Shown: positions 11,280-24,807, numbered from the stretch's first letter. The stretch is DNA of 64,000 nt from Temnothorax longispinosus (GCF_030848805.1 NC_092367.1:16921692-16985691), one strand, 5' to 3'. The notes: a model not told the origin generated them from the letters alone. Numbers and translations are program-made.

Positions 11280-13350
11280 AGCCGGGTGATGTGACGCGAC
11301 GTCGGCGTCGTGACGCAGGATGGTACCTTCGTCATCCCTCCGTCCGCTTTCCCGCCCACCCTCTGCCGCCGCGGAAAAAGTCGGACGGCGGAAATGCGCG
11401 TGCCGTCGATCGCGCGATCGATAGAATCCCCCGCACGAAGTTGCGGCGTTCCCGCCCTTTCCCGATCCGTCGGCGTCGCGGTAAATAGCGACGCGAGAGC
11501 GTAGCGCGGCACGGCGCGGCGCGTCCCGCCACGGCGCGGGCGCGGCGAGGGGTAAATCGCGATTCCGACACGCCGCCGATCCCGTGCAGCTCGACATCGC
11601 CGACTGGTCTCGGGCGCGTCGTTACCTGGTTTACTGAAATTCGTGAACATGAAATCCCGTCGGCTTCCCGCGGTCTTCGGCGGCGCGTAGAGCCGTGCCG
11701 TCGTCGTACGTGATCCTCTTCGGGCGCAGACTGCTCAAAGACAGGTGGACGATCTTCCGCGGTGACGATCTTCCGCGGGGATGACGAGGAAGGTCCCTCT
11801 TCTGCTGGTGCCTCCAGAAGCCGGGCCGGACCGGACCGCTGCCGGACCTCCGTTTCGACCGTGCCGGAAAGTCTTCTCGGATGTGTTTACTTTCGCGCAC
11901 TCGGGATTGCAGACAAAACTCGCACTCGTATTCGTACTCTCGATACGCACGCGGAATTCTTTCAGCTTACTTCGTCCATCGTCTGCCGTTTCGCGCGCAC
12001 GATCCACGATCCACGATCAGCGAGATTGAGATTCAGAAACGGTGCGTGACGCACGTTTACGCGCGGATCACAGCGGAACTCGTCCGACGTGTCGCGGATG
12101 ACAGAGGGTGACTGGCGCGCGCGCGAGAGACGATGCAATCCTTCGTCGGCGACGACGGTTACGGCGCAGTGAGAAGCAGCGGCAAGCGAGTCCGTCAGGG
12201 AGGACCAACGGAGTGGCGTGTGCACTAAGTTGGCCGCGGAGCGCGACTGAGGCCAAGGGTGGCACCGAGAGAACGCGAGAGAGGGTGGCGTGGATGCAGG
12301 TCGACGTGTACGCTGCACGGGTACATCCCCCCTAATGAATGCACCAGGCATGTGCGAGGGATTTTATGTTCACCGCCGTCGCCGCCGCCACCGCCGCCAC
12401 CGCCGCCTTCCCTCCGTTTACCCTCCACTACCGGCACCACCCGAGAGAACCAACGCCGCTACCCCCGGTCGCTCTCTCCAACCTTCCCTCCCACACCACC
12501 TTCGTTCGTCCCTCCGTCCTCCTCATCACCCCTGACCGACGTGTCCTCCGCTTCGTCTCTCCCTCGCGAACCTCCCTCTCTCCCTCCCTATCTATCTCTC
12601 TCGCTCCTCGTCGTCCTCTCGGTGCACCCGAGTCGGGTTGAATCCCCTTTTCGCGCGCCACCCGATAGTGCACCCGCCACCCAGCGCAACCAGACGCGCG
12701 CCGGTTCCCGGGTCCGGCGTGGGGCGGTTTTGCCCCGTATGGCGGAAGTCCCCGCCGCGCGCTCCTGGGGCTGTGCCCGGTTTTCGCCTCCTCCTGCGTG
12801 CCTGCGGACGTACTCTGCACCCGCCGATTGGTACGCACAACTCATCCGCCCGTACGCGGATCCTCTCTCCTATATGCACCTGCACGCGATTGCTCACCCA
12901 CCCCTCGTCCTTACCCCGGTCGTGTCCCTCTCGCACCCCCGGCGAACACGCAACACCCTCGTCCTTCCGCAAACTTTCGTCCACCACCCTCACCTCCCCC
13001 CTGTTTTGTCCACTAACTCTTCCTCCCCCCCTCTTTCTCTCTCACGTCCTGCTCGCTTCTGCTCGCCACCTCCGTCGCCGGAGGTTTCTCGGTCTTCGTC
13101 ATTTGGCCCGCGCGTTTATCTTCGTCGAACCGTGCTCTCGATATTCGAGTTTGGATCCGCAGCCGCATATTCTGCACCAACCGCCGGGAACGTCGCGGAG
13201 ATCCTCCGGCGGTTGTCGTTCCCGAGTTCCTGGCACATCCGCGGCTGTAAGGAGCGCGAAACATATTCCGCGCCGTTCCGCACCGAAGCATTCTCCGCGG
13301 GACGATAGATAAATCGATCCCGCGCTGGGGTCGCATCGTTGCTCAAGAGC
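11280..13350. promoter_or_regulatory. CpG-rich island, candidate promoter region
   Basis: About 2 kb of very CpG-dense DNA with a (CCG)n tract at 12373-12407, a 16-bp tandem duplication at 11748-11779 (GACGATCTTCCGCGG unit) and CACGATC repeats near 12000. Several overlapping long open frames on both strands mark low stop-codon density, not genes. CpG islands in Hymenoptera often mark promoters; direction and target gene are unknown. Confidence 0.35.
12373..12407. repeat. (CCG/CCA)n trinucleotide tract
   Basis: Runs of CCGCCG with single interruptions, inside the CpG island. Confidence 0.8.
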
Positions 13351-14060
13351 CTCTTCATGCAACGGTCGTTACGATCGATTTCGCGTTAATTTCTCGATAC
13401 AGCGGCTTTTTAGAACTTTCAGTCAGTGTCGAATGTTCTTACTCGGCTACAGCTGTAGCCTCGAGGAAGTTTCTTCACTCTCCGCGGCAGAAAATAGACT
13501 CTGTAATAATTCTATAAAGATCAACGCGCCAACAGTCGTGGGAGTTCCGCTGGAAATTCGATACACATCTTATATAGCCCTTTCGAGCGTAATGCATCGC
13601 CAATTTCAAGTGTAATTCTGTTACCTTGAGACTTGCTTTGTGCTCCGAGCGAGATCCCGTCTTTGCAACAAATTCACTTAGCGGCAGGCAACTTAGCGCA
13701 TTGTATAACGACCGGGCAAACGTACTTCCCACATCAAACAATTTTTGCGCTTGCTGCGCTCTCAGACCGTTTACGCGATTGTGGATAGGCAGGGAAAGTC
13801 GGCGTACCGGAGTACGCGTTTCTCGGAGTTCGAAAAATCTACGGAGTCATGTATATTTGAAGATGAAATGCAAATTACCTGATTAAATATATACGTTTAC
13901 ACGTAAACCTTAGGACTTCGTATCTAGAAACGTAACTTTTTACGCCTAGCTAACGCGCCTTCTTGTCATTACTCTCATTAGAGATCTACGAGGTGAAAAC
14001 GAGGTTGCACGTCGGAGCGCACCGCAATTATCCCGAGCTTAAGACTTAACTTTTGTCTGT

Positions 14061-14087
14061 AGTGATCTTATAAAACGTAAGATCACT
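14061..14087. repeat. short perfect hairpin
   Basis: AGTGATCTTA and TAAGATCACT are perfect 10-bp arms around a 7-base loop (TAAAACG). No terminator function is implied in a eukaryote. Confidence 0.6.
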
Positions 14088-14795
14088 CTCCTTTTTATAA
14101 GTAGCCGGTTACCGGTTTCCCTCCCCCGCTTCTACGACGTAAAAATATTTGCTACGTGATAAATTATCGCGAGAGAACATCTTCGCTTTATTATATTATT
14201 TTAAGTAAATCGCGTACACCGTTCTTCACGTCGCTGCTGCGTCTTCGTCATCGCTGCATGGCAGCGACGTGCCTAAGGGTAAGGCTGGCGTTAACGAGGC
14301 GTGGCAGCAATCCCTGTCTTACGTTAATATTACAGTGGTTAGATACCCATCGCTCACCCTTACGGGCCTTGATGTAGGATAAAGGTTTGCGAGCTGTAAG
14401 CGCACATAGCAAGCAAGAAAGCACCATAACTAATATATCTTTCACTTGAAACTTGCGCAAATCTTAATTTAACGAAATAAATTATCATATTCTTTTTGAA
14501 AAAATTAGGTTACATGTAAAACAATTAATTGAAATAATATTCATATAGAATTAGTTTTTTTCTTCATTATTGTTTATAGATTCCGTACGGAAGTTCTAGA
14601 TAAACATTTAATTCGTCCAGGTGACCGTTTTTGACAATCTTTATAGAATCTTTGAAAATCTAAATCTTGACGCAAAAATTAAAAAAATTGTAATGATTTA
14701 GGTTCAAAAAATGACAAACGACATTCTCTAATTTTAATCTCAAGAATAAAATATTTTTTCGTTCCGCAACAATACCAGCATCACTAGATCTCTTA

Positions 14796-14937
14796 GGGCC
14801 GGTTTCACCAACGTCGATTAACTGTAACCTTCGATTAAACTCACTCTTCGTCTCTTTCTAAGGGGGACAGTTAGAAAGAGATGAAGAATGAGCTTATAAT
14901 CGAAGGTTACAGTTAATCGACGTTGGTGAAACTGGCT
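14796..14937. mobile_element. foldback MITE, family GGCC(A/G)GTTTCAC, copy 1
   Basis: Two near-perfect arms of about 65 bp meet around a short centre (GGGGGACAG). The outer ends are GGCCGGTTTCACCAACG and CGTTGGTGAAACTGGC. TCTTAG stands on both sides (14791-14796 and 14938-14943), a possible target duplication. No coding capacity. Related copies lie at 35.8 and 49.2 kb. Confidence 0.75.
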
Positions 14938-15355
14938 TCTTAGTAACTCTACCGTGACATTACTGGGGGATGTTTTATTTAAGCGCACTCGCAATGAAAT
15001 CGCTAAGTGGCCGAGTTACTACATCGGCGATCCGTCGGGAAGAGGAAAGAAGCCGCAGTGCAAGTAAAGAGAGACGGGTGGCTGCTCTCTCAATGGAGGA
15101 GGCTTAAGCGGCATAGGTTAATAGTATATATATTCAAATGAAATCTTTCGTTTGGCTGTCGAGAGTCGAGCTTTAATAAACTTCGCAAGCTTTTCCGTGT
15201 GGCGGCCGAGTACCTACCTATGTACCAGCCGTCAAGTGCAGGCTTAGAGGCTTAGCAGCTCGTAAGTACGTATAAACCAGAGTGGAAGTGCGGAGGGTAT
15301 GCACGAGAAAGGGAGAAGGACGAAAATGCGAATACGAGTGAAAGAGGGGGACGAG

Positions 15356-15696
15356 TACAGGGTGATCCGCGCGTCGGAGTGGCTTTCACCTCAACCCTGA
15401 TTTCACGTAGCAAAGGAAGTATCCGTATCTCCAAGAGAATTAAAGATTTGACGAATCTAGCTTCTCTTATGGAATTGAAATTCAAGTATTTTGGGGAAGC
15501 ACGATACGAAATCCACGGTACGGTCGAAATTCTTGAGATTCAAACAGGACGACAAGGTAACAATCCTTCGTTAAGGCTTACTTAACACGGGGGATGATAT
15601 GAAAAGTTGTGAAAAGGCTCAGAATATTAGTTAATATGTATAACAACATAATGACGAGTACTTGAAGGGGACGGTGATTGCATGGAGCACCCTGTA
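15356..15696. mobile_element. possible 341-bp TIR element
   Basis: TACAGGGTG at 15356-15364 is mirrored by CACCCTGTA at 15688-15696. Nine-base inverted ends of this kind cap several insect DNA transposons. The interior has no transposase frame. The repeat is short, so chance is possible. Confidence 0.3.
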
Positions 15697-18306
15697 TATT
15701 GAAAGAAAAGTTAGTGCCAGCTAGCGAGAGGGTGCGCTGGGCTTTCGCAAATTGAGTACAAGCTTTTCAGTTAATCGTCGCGTTCGTACCCTTCGCTCTC
15801 TCAACGGGGTGCTCTTCCTTCTTCCACTTCTTCCGACCAATGGTTTTTTTTCGCGACGATCGTCGTGCTACTCCGCGACTCAACTTGCCGGCAACAGTAC
15901 GGTTCGCTGCTACCTAGAGAACTCTGACGACGAGGGCAAGAAAAGAAAGAAAGAAACAAGCTGTGCGATCTACATAGGGAAAAACTGAAAAATAGAAGCC
16001 CCCAACATCTAGTAGCCTTCTCTCGATACCGCTGTGCTCGACGTCGTTGCCGACGTCGTCATCGAGGCATAACGTAAAACGGGGCTAAACTTTACTGACG
16101 ATGAACAATGAACCGGTGACTTTATTCGACTTCTGCAGTTGTACGAATGAATCCTCGTAACGATAGTGAAATATTAAACGAAAGTTCAGATCGCTCGGTG
16201 CATCTCATGCAGCAACGAATCGCTATCAATATTTGAAATACTAATCGAGCAAGACCAAGAAAACCAGATACAAGATAGTCATTTATAATTTTTCATGGTT
16301 ACATTCGAGAAGAATAAAATGATATGTATATAACAATATAACTAAACAAAGAAATGGAAGCATGAAACAGCTAGAAACTTGAAACACCGAGCGATGTATC
16401 CTTCGACTTTTAATTTTTTTTCAGAAAAACGTTTAATGTATAATAGAATTATAAATTGAAAAACACATATCAAAATATTTAATACGTACATAATAAACGT
16501 GTAACTCATAAAATTAAACCTACTATATTTAGTCTCACAGGGATGAATTTAGCATAGTACTATCTCTTGCAAACAATTTCCGAATTTTGTGTGAGAATTT
16601 CACGTGAAAGAGTTTCTCTCGAGTATCTAATAATATCGGTCTGCGCAATAATCATTTCATCAATTTGTTGCGTATCATCGATGGAGCCTGACGGGAGCTA
16701 TATATTAATTTGCCGCTGTTGGGCCCAGAGGGCATCGATTTGTTCCCGTCGGTTTGCTAACTGGTCGGCCAACACGAAATTGCGATTCCACGATGAATTT
16801 ATGCAGCCGTGATTCGTTCGACGTCTCTATATAAAACTGTCGTCGCACGCCCCTCTCGCCCCTCGCCCCTGGCACCAACCCCGCGGCGATTCGGTATAAC
16901 GGGTGCACGCGCAGAGAATCGCGTGCATGGTGCATGGTCGCGTTGTAAACTGCTGCGGCCGCTTTGTCAGGGGAGTCGAAACAATTTCGGGAAAAATGCG
17001 ACGGCTACCGCGTCAAAGAATTGCCGTGTATACGCGTCGCGCGTTGGCTCTCAGTTTCGAACCGATCGAGCACGTGACGATCTTCTTCGCAGAAACGCAG
17101 ACACGCAGAAATACGTCGCGCCCGCGTGATCGATACCATGTTTTGCGCACCTGCCGAGTTTGACGCCAGTTTGTCCAGACCGCCCAGAATAACTCGCGAT
17201 CTCGCGTAACCAAATTACACAAAATCGTCGAAGTTCGTAATGATCGCAACTCCACGCTGCGCCGCGACAGAAGGGATTACGTGGCTCAGCAGCCGCCGCG
17301 GTAGCGCGGGCCATCTCCGTTCTCGTTTCCTGCCGGAATTACACGATCCAATTCCTCTTCGTCCCGTATGTCATTTACTCTCCAGGAACGCGAGAGAGGT
17401 TCTTAAGAGACCTCAGAAACTGGCGCACATTCGCCCACCGCTTCTATTCTTACTCGACCGCGGTGAAAATCGCGCTGCCCCGCCGCGCGCGCCGCAACCG
17501 TGCTCCGTCATCGAAATGTCAAAGCGTTTTCATCCCGGCGTGCACGAAAGGCACACGCTAATAAATTTCGAAAGGGCTCGCAAACAATAGCTGATTGCCC
17601 AATTCGTTGTCCACGTGGATACAAACATTGGCCTTGCGGTGCGCTGTAAATATAACGGCAGAGTTGCTATAGGGCGTGGATTCTATTACCGGCCAATAAT
17701 CGCGAGTTTCCGAAGAAAGATTGTTCGCATAAACAGAATAATTCGAGAAAATGACGCACGAGAGTCGTGCGGTGGAGAGAGCGATCGTTCAATTATGCAA
17801 ATGCGGTATGTTTGAACTTGCGATATAACAGGCCAACTGCGACACGCAAATGCAAAATACCTGCACTTCGCCCCACGGTACTTCACTCATCGATCTTGCG
17901 CAACGCGATTGAACGATTTCCTGTCTTTTCCCGAATGATGATTATAACCAGACACTCACTCTGCACTCTGGTTTCTTTCGGTTGAGCGAATCGGGGCCCG
18001 TTAATTAGCAACGAGTACTTAAGTCTGCGATCCGAGGCGTTTTCGCGGAAGGCGAAGTATAAATACGAATGGCAGCATCGTAAATAGTCGGAACCAATCT
18101 CCTTATTTTAAATACAGCAACTTTATTTTAGCACGTAATAATTAACGTTCCTAAGATAAACAGACATTCTCACTCCGCGTTGAATTCGTTAAACGGAATG
18201 GTTCATTTAATCCAAACGACGGTAGTGGATAATAAAGATTTTCGTCATTATATTAGTCTTCTGTTGATACATTTAACTTAATATCGTGCGATATTTAATG
18301 GCACAC

Positions 18307-18529
18307 TAAGAAAAAAAATGTCTCTACATTTTAGTAAATATTAGTTTACATACAACTGTGATTCCATTTACTAAAATCAAGAAAATTTTCCTTCTTATTA
18401 GTATATTTTTTCTCAGTAAATACACATATACTAATAAAAAGAAAAATTTTCTTTATTTCAGTGAATGAAATCAGAGTTGTGTGCAAACTAATATTTACTA
18501 AAATGTAGAAAATTTTTTTCTCTGTGCAA
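18307..18529. mobile_element. foldback element of about 220 bp
   Basis: CTACATTTTAGTAAATATTAGTTT near 18325 is mirrored by AAACTAATATTTACTAAAATGTAG near 18485, and the arms continue inward (TTTACTAAAATCAAGAAAATTTTC against GAAAATTTTCTTTATTTCAGTGAA). The ends are A-rich and T-rich (AAGAAAAAAAA, TTTTTTTCTCTGTGC). A non-autonomous MITE is the likely origin. Confidence 0.65.
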
Positions 18530-21117
18530 GAAAATGATCTAATTTATACAAGATGTCTCACAACCATACTTTAGTAACTAAAGATATAATTAGGTTTGAA
18601 AATCCTGATAGAAAAATGTCGAAGTCAAAATTGTTCGAGTTACAAGTTACAAGTGATAAAAATTGGCTAACAAGATTGCATAAAATACGCGCAATCCAAT
18701 CTGTATATAATTGTTTTTATACACATGTCGATCTCTTATATAATATTATAATATATATATATATATATATAGATATTATATTCTCAATAAAATAAGCTCA
18801 GGGGATATTTATTTATATCACTCAGTTAATTTTATCTCTCAGTTTCTTATGGGTAGATATTGCGTACATTATAGTAACCAATTGGTATTGTGCAACAAAT
18901 TGATTTTCACAATAATTAATGATTCAAAAAACAATTACCGCGCAAGAATACACATAATAACTTACTTATCTCTATAGTTGCTCCGCCGTTGCTCGATGCC
19001 TTCTCCTCTCGGATCTCCTCTCGGATTGTCAGGATTCACTCGTTGCACTCACTACAAAATAATTAATTAATTAGAATCGCGCAGCACTTTGTACAATATT
19101 CCCGATGTCAAGTAAAATTGCATAACATATTTTATTATAGTAGTATGATTGCGCCAAAATAACCCCCGAAACGGTGGAGATAAATCTTGGATGATAGAAG
19201 ATCTTAACAGTTCGTTTATGTACACCTTTACGTTAATCTATATTGAAATGCGAAGTTATTTGCGACTGCATAATATAATAAGTAAACATGTCGTAATGCC
19301 ATTTCGTTCGGAATTAATCCGCATCACCGACATTTCATCAACCGAAAATAGCCTAAAAATTGTCCTAATAGATATACGACGTTAAATGAAATCGAATTGA
19401 AAGCCAAGATCGTCCAAAAAAATATAATTAAAATTTAATATTTATACGCGCTAGTTTAATGTTTATGTAATATTTTAATTCAATTTAATACATTCTGAAT
19501 GCATAATCCCGCGAGATTATTATATAATGTACCTCCGCCCGAATCACTCGATTTGATGATTATTATTCTGCACTCTCACAATCAGTTAAAAAGTATTGAG
19601 CTATTTATACCGAAATCGTCGAAAAATTTAAAAATATACGTAACATTTATCCGAACATTGTTAAAGAAATAATTGTATTCGTAAATATATATACAAATAA
19701 AACAGTAATTTATGATCATCTATTATCGTTCCGATTGCTAATATTTCAACTAAACAAGTCGTGAAATATTTGCTTCGTCGTCGCCTCGATCCGCTTACCA
19801 AGACCGATTGCGTTATAATTGCAGATGTTAATTATTCGCGCGAGTTGACTGTAGTAATCGTAAAAACTAATCGCGTTTTGAGGGATGATAATGTTACGTC
19901 TCGCCTTGCCGCCTGCCGACTCGGATGTCTGCGTGCGAATGGCAGGGCGGCGACCTTGCGTACGCGCCAACGTTCTGTACATACGAAAACAGATACCAAG
20001 GCCGCATGCCAGTTGACTTGTTGTCCTCTCGAAATAAAATCTTACAGACACACACACTTGAAATATAACGTCTTATAAAACAAGCTCATAATGAATATAT
20101 TTCCTGTATTTCAAACTCACTTTTATGAATGAGCTATCATCGACACGTTAAATTTGACGTTCATTGGAAGAATAAAATTTATCTTGGTGAATTAATCATA
20201 TAATATGATATAATTTATTGCTATTACTTTTCGTCAAATTTTCACCTCCTGAGAGAAATAGAACGGTGAAATTTTAATAAACAAAAAGTTGTTCTAGTGA
20301 TTTTAATAAATCAGAAAAATTAAATTAATTAATTAAATTATAAACCTCTCAGCAAAAAATGTGACGACTTATTTTCTCGATTTATAAAAATTTCATAATT
20401 TCATTCCTCACGAAATGTGGAAATTAAAGAAATAATAATAAATTAATATTTTTTTAAAGAAATTAATTATTTAAATATTTTTATTTTAGAAGAATTAAAT
20501 AAATGAATAAACGTGAATAAGTAAGTGAAAATGATTCAATAAATGTCGTACAAAAATATCGTTTGTATTGATTCGTAAATTGGGCTTTTTTTATTTTTCT
20601 GTGTAGTACTAAAAAGCTGTAATGCATCTGAACACTCTAAACAATGAATTCTATAATTCCTTGTTTTTCCGATGTTCAATTTGAAAAGTCATTGTACAAC
20701 TACCTTAAAAGTGGAGCGTGTAATCTCCAGCGCGAGAATGAAAAGAAGAAGCGATGCGAAACGCATTTGGGCTCGAGACTACAGGCAGTTTGCAATATGC
20801 ACCCCTACGAAATGAGGAAGAAAGAAAGGGAGAAAGAGAAGGAAAGAGACAGCCAAGGAGACCAGAGAGGAAATTAACGACTCCATCCTCTTTCTTTTCC
20901 AACGTCAATTTTATTGCGATTTCCCGGCTCTTCACAGACAAATTCGTCCCGGCACCGGATAGCGAATGTCGGCTCTCTGGATTGTCGGGACCTGACGAAG
21001 CTACCCTGAAGACCGAGATACGACAGGATACGAGACGACGAAGGCAAAGTAAGCGTAGTCGATAGCTGCGCGACTACTCTTCTCTCTCCTTCTCATATTT
21101 ATCCCATTCCTTTGCTT

Positions 21118-21118
<1 letters not shown>
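18530..21118. other. AT-rich non-coding interval
   Basis: No supported gene. An (AT)n run lies at about 18750-18771. Confidence 0.45.

Positions 21119-21150
<32 letters not shown>
21119..21150. repeat. (CT)n microsatellite
   Basis: Pure CT dinucleotides with one TT interruption. Confidence 0.9.
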
Positions 21151-21151
<1 letters not shown>

Positions 21152-22170
21152 AACGTCTCTCCTCTTTCCTCTTCTACGTTCTTACTTCCTCTCTCTTCCC
21201 TATATCCTATACCGTCGACTTCGTCGCACGTATTTCTCGGCTATTCATCCTCTATCATTTCTCCTTCCGCGCGTTTCCATGCGAACTCGAGGCCCCGCAA
21301 TTCCTTTTCTTCGATTTTCGCACTTTAACGCGACGTCCGTACGTCTTCGCGACGATGCCTATTATACGTCACGCCGCGGCTGCACGACAACACCGTCGAT
21401 AATGGCAATGACGGCTGCACGTCTCTCTTTATACCCTTACCGTCATGCCAACCCCTGCGTAGTGTTTGCTTGTTTACCGTTCCGCTGCCCGGCCGAACTT
21501 TCCTGCCGTCTTTCTCGCTTTCCATCGTTCGTACTTTCGAGATGTCAGAAGAATGTTGGCTCAAACATTCTCTGATTTACAACAGCGTGTGAGAGCATAA
21601 GTTTCCGACATTCGAGTCCAAACATTTAAAAAATCGAGAGTACGCGAGTATAGAATAAAGGTTTTAAAATCAAGTATTTAAAGCTTAAATAAATAAAGAT
21701 ATATATAATGCGCGTCATATTTTTAATGGAAATTAATTCAAGATTGCTTTTAAAGTTAACATTATTTAAACCTGTGTACGTCAATAAAATCTTATCGTAT
21801 AAGAAAAGGATGCAAATAGAAATTTATCACGAGATTTGCATAAATATCTGTACCTGAATATATAGATCACCATGATAAACTTTTTGTTTGTTTTCTTTTT
21901 ATCCCGGCTGCTGCCAGTCGGACGGTTGATAAATAATGTTATGTGCGCGTTACATGCAAGTAACGCGGAATAATCTCGCAGATTTAAGTGGGCGTCAGGG
22001 GTCGGAGGGAAAGAGAAATAAATGTATGCGAGAGACTATACAGTTAAAGGGCTATCATTTAAAGGAATAACGAAAGAGAAGGGCGGAAGTTAAAATACAA
22101 TAATATTTTGGAAACATCGCTGACGTGCGAGCACCAGCCGTCGAGATAATATCGCGCAAAATATTCTAGC

Positions 22171-22267
22171 AGGTTTAATCCTTTTACGGTCGGATATCGT
22201 GTACATAGACGGTGACCCCGGGGTCGCCGGCTTTTGATTTTATACGAAGTTAAAAGGGATTAAACCT
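22171..22267. repeat. nested hairpin with 16-bp outer stem
   Basis: AGGTTTAATCCTTTTA (22171-22186) pairs with TAAAAGGGATTAAACCT (22251-22267) with one bulged base. Inside, GGTGACCCC faces GGGGTCGCC, a second stem with one G-T wobble. A structured RNA or a mobile-element remnant is possible; no known microRNA seed was recognised. Confidence 0.5.
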
Positions 22268-23421
22268 TCGTGCTTCTTGCGCGAACGCATTCATCTGTAT
22301 GGCAATTTTCCAGATGTTCGAAGCTTAATAGGCATCGTCTTTATACGCTTTGACATCGATAAGAAAATGTTTATAAAATCTTCAGGCAAGGGAAGAAAAA
22401 GCGCCAAACGGAAGGTCTTCTACCTCGTTTGGACTTTCATACACTCCATTTATCATGCCGCCCACCGCGTGATTGATCAATTATTCATACCATTCGTTAT
22501 TCATGAAGAAAAGTTTGGTACTAATAATCATTACTTAATTCTACTTGGCATTCAGTCGTCTTCGTTATACTTACAAAAAGAAGGTCGTCGCTGAAAAAGT
22601 CCGGGCTCGTGGCTCCGTTAAATGCGCCGGGAAGTAAATTGCGAACATTTTGGAACAAACGTCGAAGATTTTTCGGCTGGGTTTTCTGGAAATACCAAAA
22701 GTATACCGTGGTAATTTTTAGAGCTTCCTCAATTTCTTAAAAATTCAATTAAAATAAGAAAGAGTACCGTACGCTCCATTTCGCCTTTAAGAAAACCTTT
22801 AACGAATATAAAAGGAACAAAACCGTTATTAGGTATATCTGTTTTATAATTGTACCTTATACAATACATTCTCTCTTTTTTTTCTCATATAAAGATTTAA
22901 ATATTTTTCTATATTCTGTGTCTATTTTATAAGTCTAACAATGGGTGTTTAAATCAAATAAGCCGTTATATTTATACATCTAACGGCGGTCTGTGATAAC
23001 GACCGTTCTCCGTTCCGTTCGGAGAATGCGAGTTTCGCTTTTACAACCCCTCGATTCGCATATGCGGACTAATATAGGGAAAATATATACACGACCGTTG
23101 TTGGTCAGGATTCGACAAAATTAGCGAGGAATGTAGCTGCCTACGCGAAAATACACAATGCGAGAGAGAGCATAACAAGTTCGATTGGAATCGCCAGAGC
23201 GGAAAAACGGCGCGGCAAGTAGTCGGCGCGTTCAGAATTCCACAGGAATTCCCGGAGTCTCTTCCCCAATGGGTAATAACGAGGATTCAGCCTCGTTTAT
23301 CACCACTTGTAGCTCCATCCCTGACCTGACCACCCGCGCGCCCACGAGCGGGTGGTGGGCTCATCCTCGGCTCACCTCCGGCTCGTGCGCGCGATAGGGA
23401 TAAATCCAACGCTCCCCCGGC

Positions 23422-23442
23422 GTCTCTCTCTCTCTCTCTCTC
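23422..23442. repeat. (CT)n microsatellite
   Basis: A pure CT run in GC-rich DNA. Confidence 0.85.
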
Positions 23443-24807
23443 GTACTCCGATCCGTCGCGACACGTGTACGCCACCCACACCCCCATCCCCCTATCGGCC
23501 CCTTATTTTCAGCCGGTTTCCCGACCGACGCCCGCCGCTTACCCCGGAAACGCTCGCGGCTTGGTTACGGCAAGCCGAGCGACGGGACTAGATATAGTGA
23601 GGAAGGTTACCGTGTACGGATCGCGTGCGTGTGCGTCGGCACGTGTGTGACCTCTACACCGACGTGGATCCGCCGCATACAGCGAATACTTGTCGCCTGC
23701 GCGAGCAGAGAGCTCGGCGTGACCGATATCGTTGGCCTTTAAGGGCCACAGAGTCGATAGCGGATTCAGAATTTTCTACAACGCGCACTTAATAAATCTT
23801 TTGAGAATAAATAACTGAAAATCTTTGCGGTAATTTGGAAAAAATTGCAAAAATTCCCTCGTATTGGAAAAGAAAGCGACGCATAAAATCTGACAATCTT
23901 CTCTAGGTCCGCAAGGGTCTATAAAAATTAATATATTTCGGTTTATTCAATTCTGGATAACTCTTTAGCGTGAGAATCGCAAAATTCTATAAATTTTATC
24001 TGTCATCGATGGAGAGGAATTACTCAGCCGCCAGCGAACATAGATATAATAAGTATTCGCGTCGCCGTACGTTCGCAACATCCGCAGTCGGAGATTTCTT
24101 GTCGAGTAGCTATTTGTTGAAAAGGAGGACGGGAAGGCCAGGGATTGCGCGAAACCGTTCGTCGGCAGGATCTCGCGGCCGCCGCGCGCCGCCGTCGCCG
24201 CCGCCGCTTCTCTTTCGCTCTTTCGCCTCGAAGGAGCCTCAAGAGCCGCGCTCGCCAAAAACGAATCCCGTATATAACGTGATGCCTGAGCGATTTCGCC
24301 GTTCGAAACCGCGTACAAAATGCAGCGCCCTTCCACAAGCTCGCGTTTTGCCGCATGAATTTAAAACGTGTCCCAACGCCCGCTCCTATATCGGGACACC
24401 GAGGTAATATTCAAGCGCGGTAAATATTGCACGGCGAAAAGTGTGCGATGTGAATTAATGTCAACCGCACTGGTCCCGCTGGTCTTCCTTCTTTTTTTTT
24501 CCTTTTAATTATTGAATGCGTTTCGCGAGTGCGGCGTTTTTGCATGAAAAATAAAGGCGAGAGCGCGCGTATCAGAAAGGACGCGACAGATTGTACTCCT
24601 CTCTTTCTCTCCATCTCCTATCTTTTCTCTCGGCTTTCGATTCCTGTCCGAGCGTGCCGAGGTTTAAATGCGTTTTAAAGTTTCACAGGGGAAGGCGTGT
24701 AAACGGCCCATAATGTCTCGAACGACTCTAGACATCGCCTTTTATCTCCCGGTCCTCTCGTCGCTCCGCTCGCTCACCCCATTCATTATTCCGCGAATAA
24801 ATAATCA

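Larger units (their letters stand above)
13351..18306. other. non-coding interval with small inverted-repeat elements
   Basis: No supported coding exon. It contains a hairpin at 14061-14087, a foldback element at 14796-14937 and a possible TIR element at 15356-15696. Confidence 0.45.

Noticed and set aside
12259..13308. 349-residue open frame on the plus strand
   Set aside because: Pro/Ser/Arg-rich translation inside a CpG island, with equally long overlapping frames in other phases. No domain, no splice context; low stop-codon density explains it.
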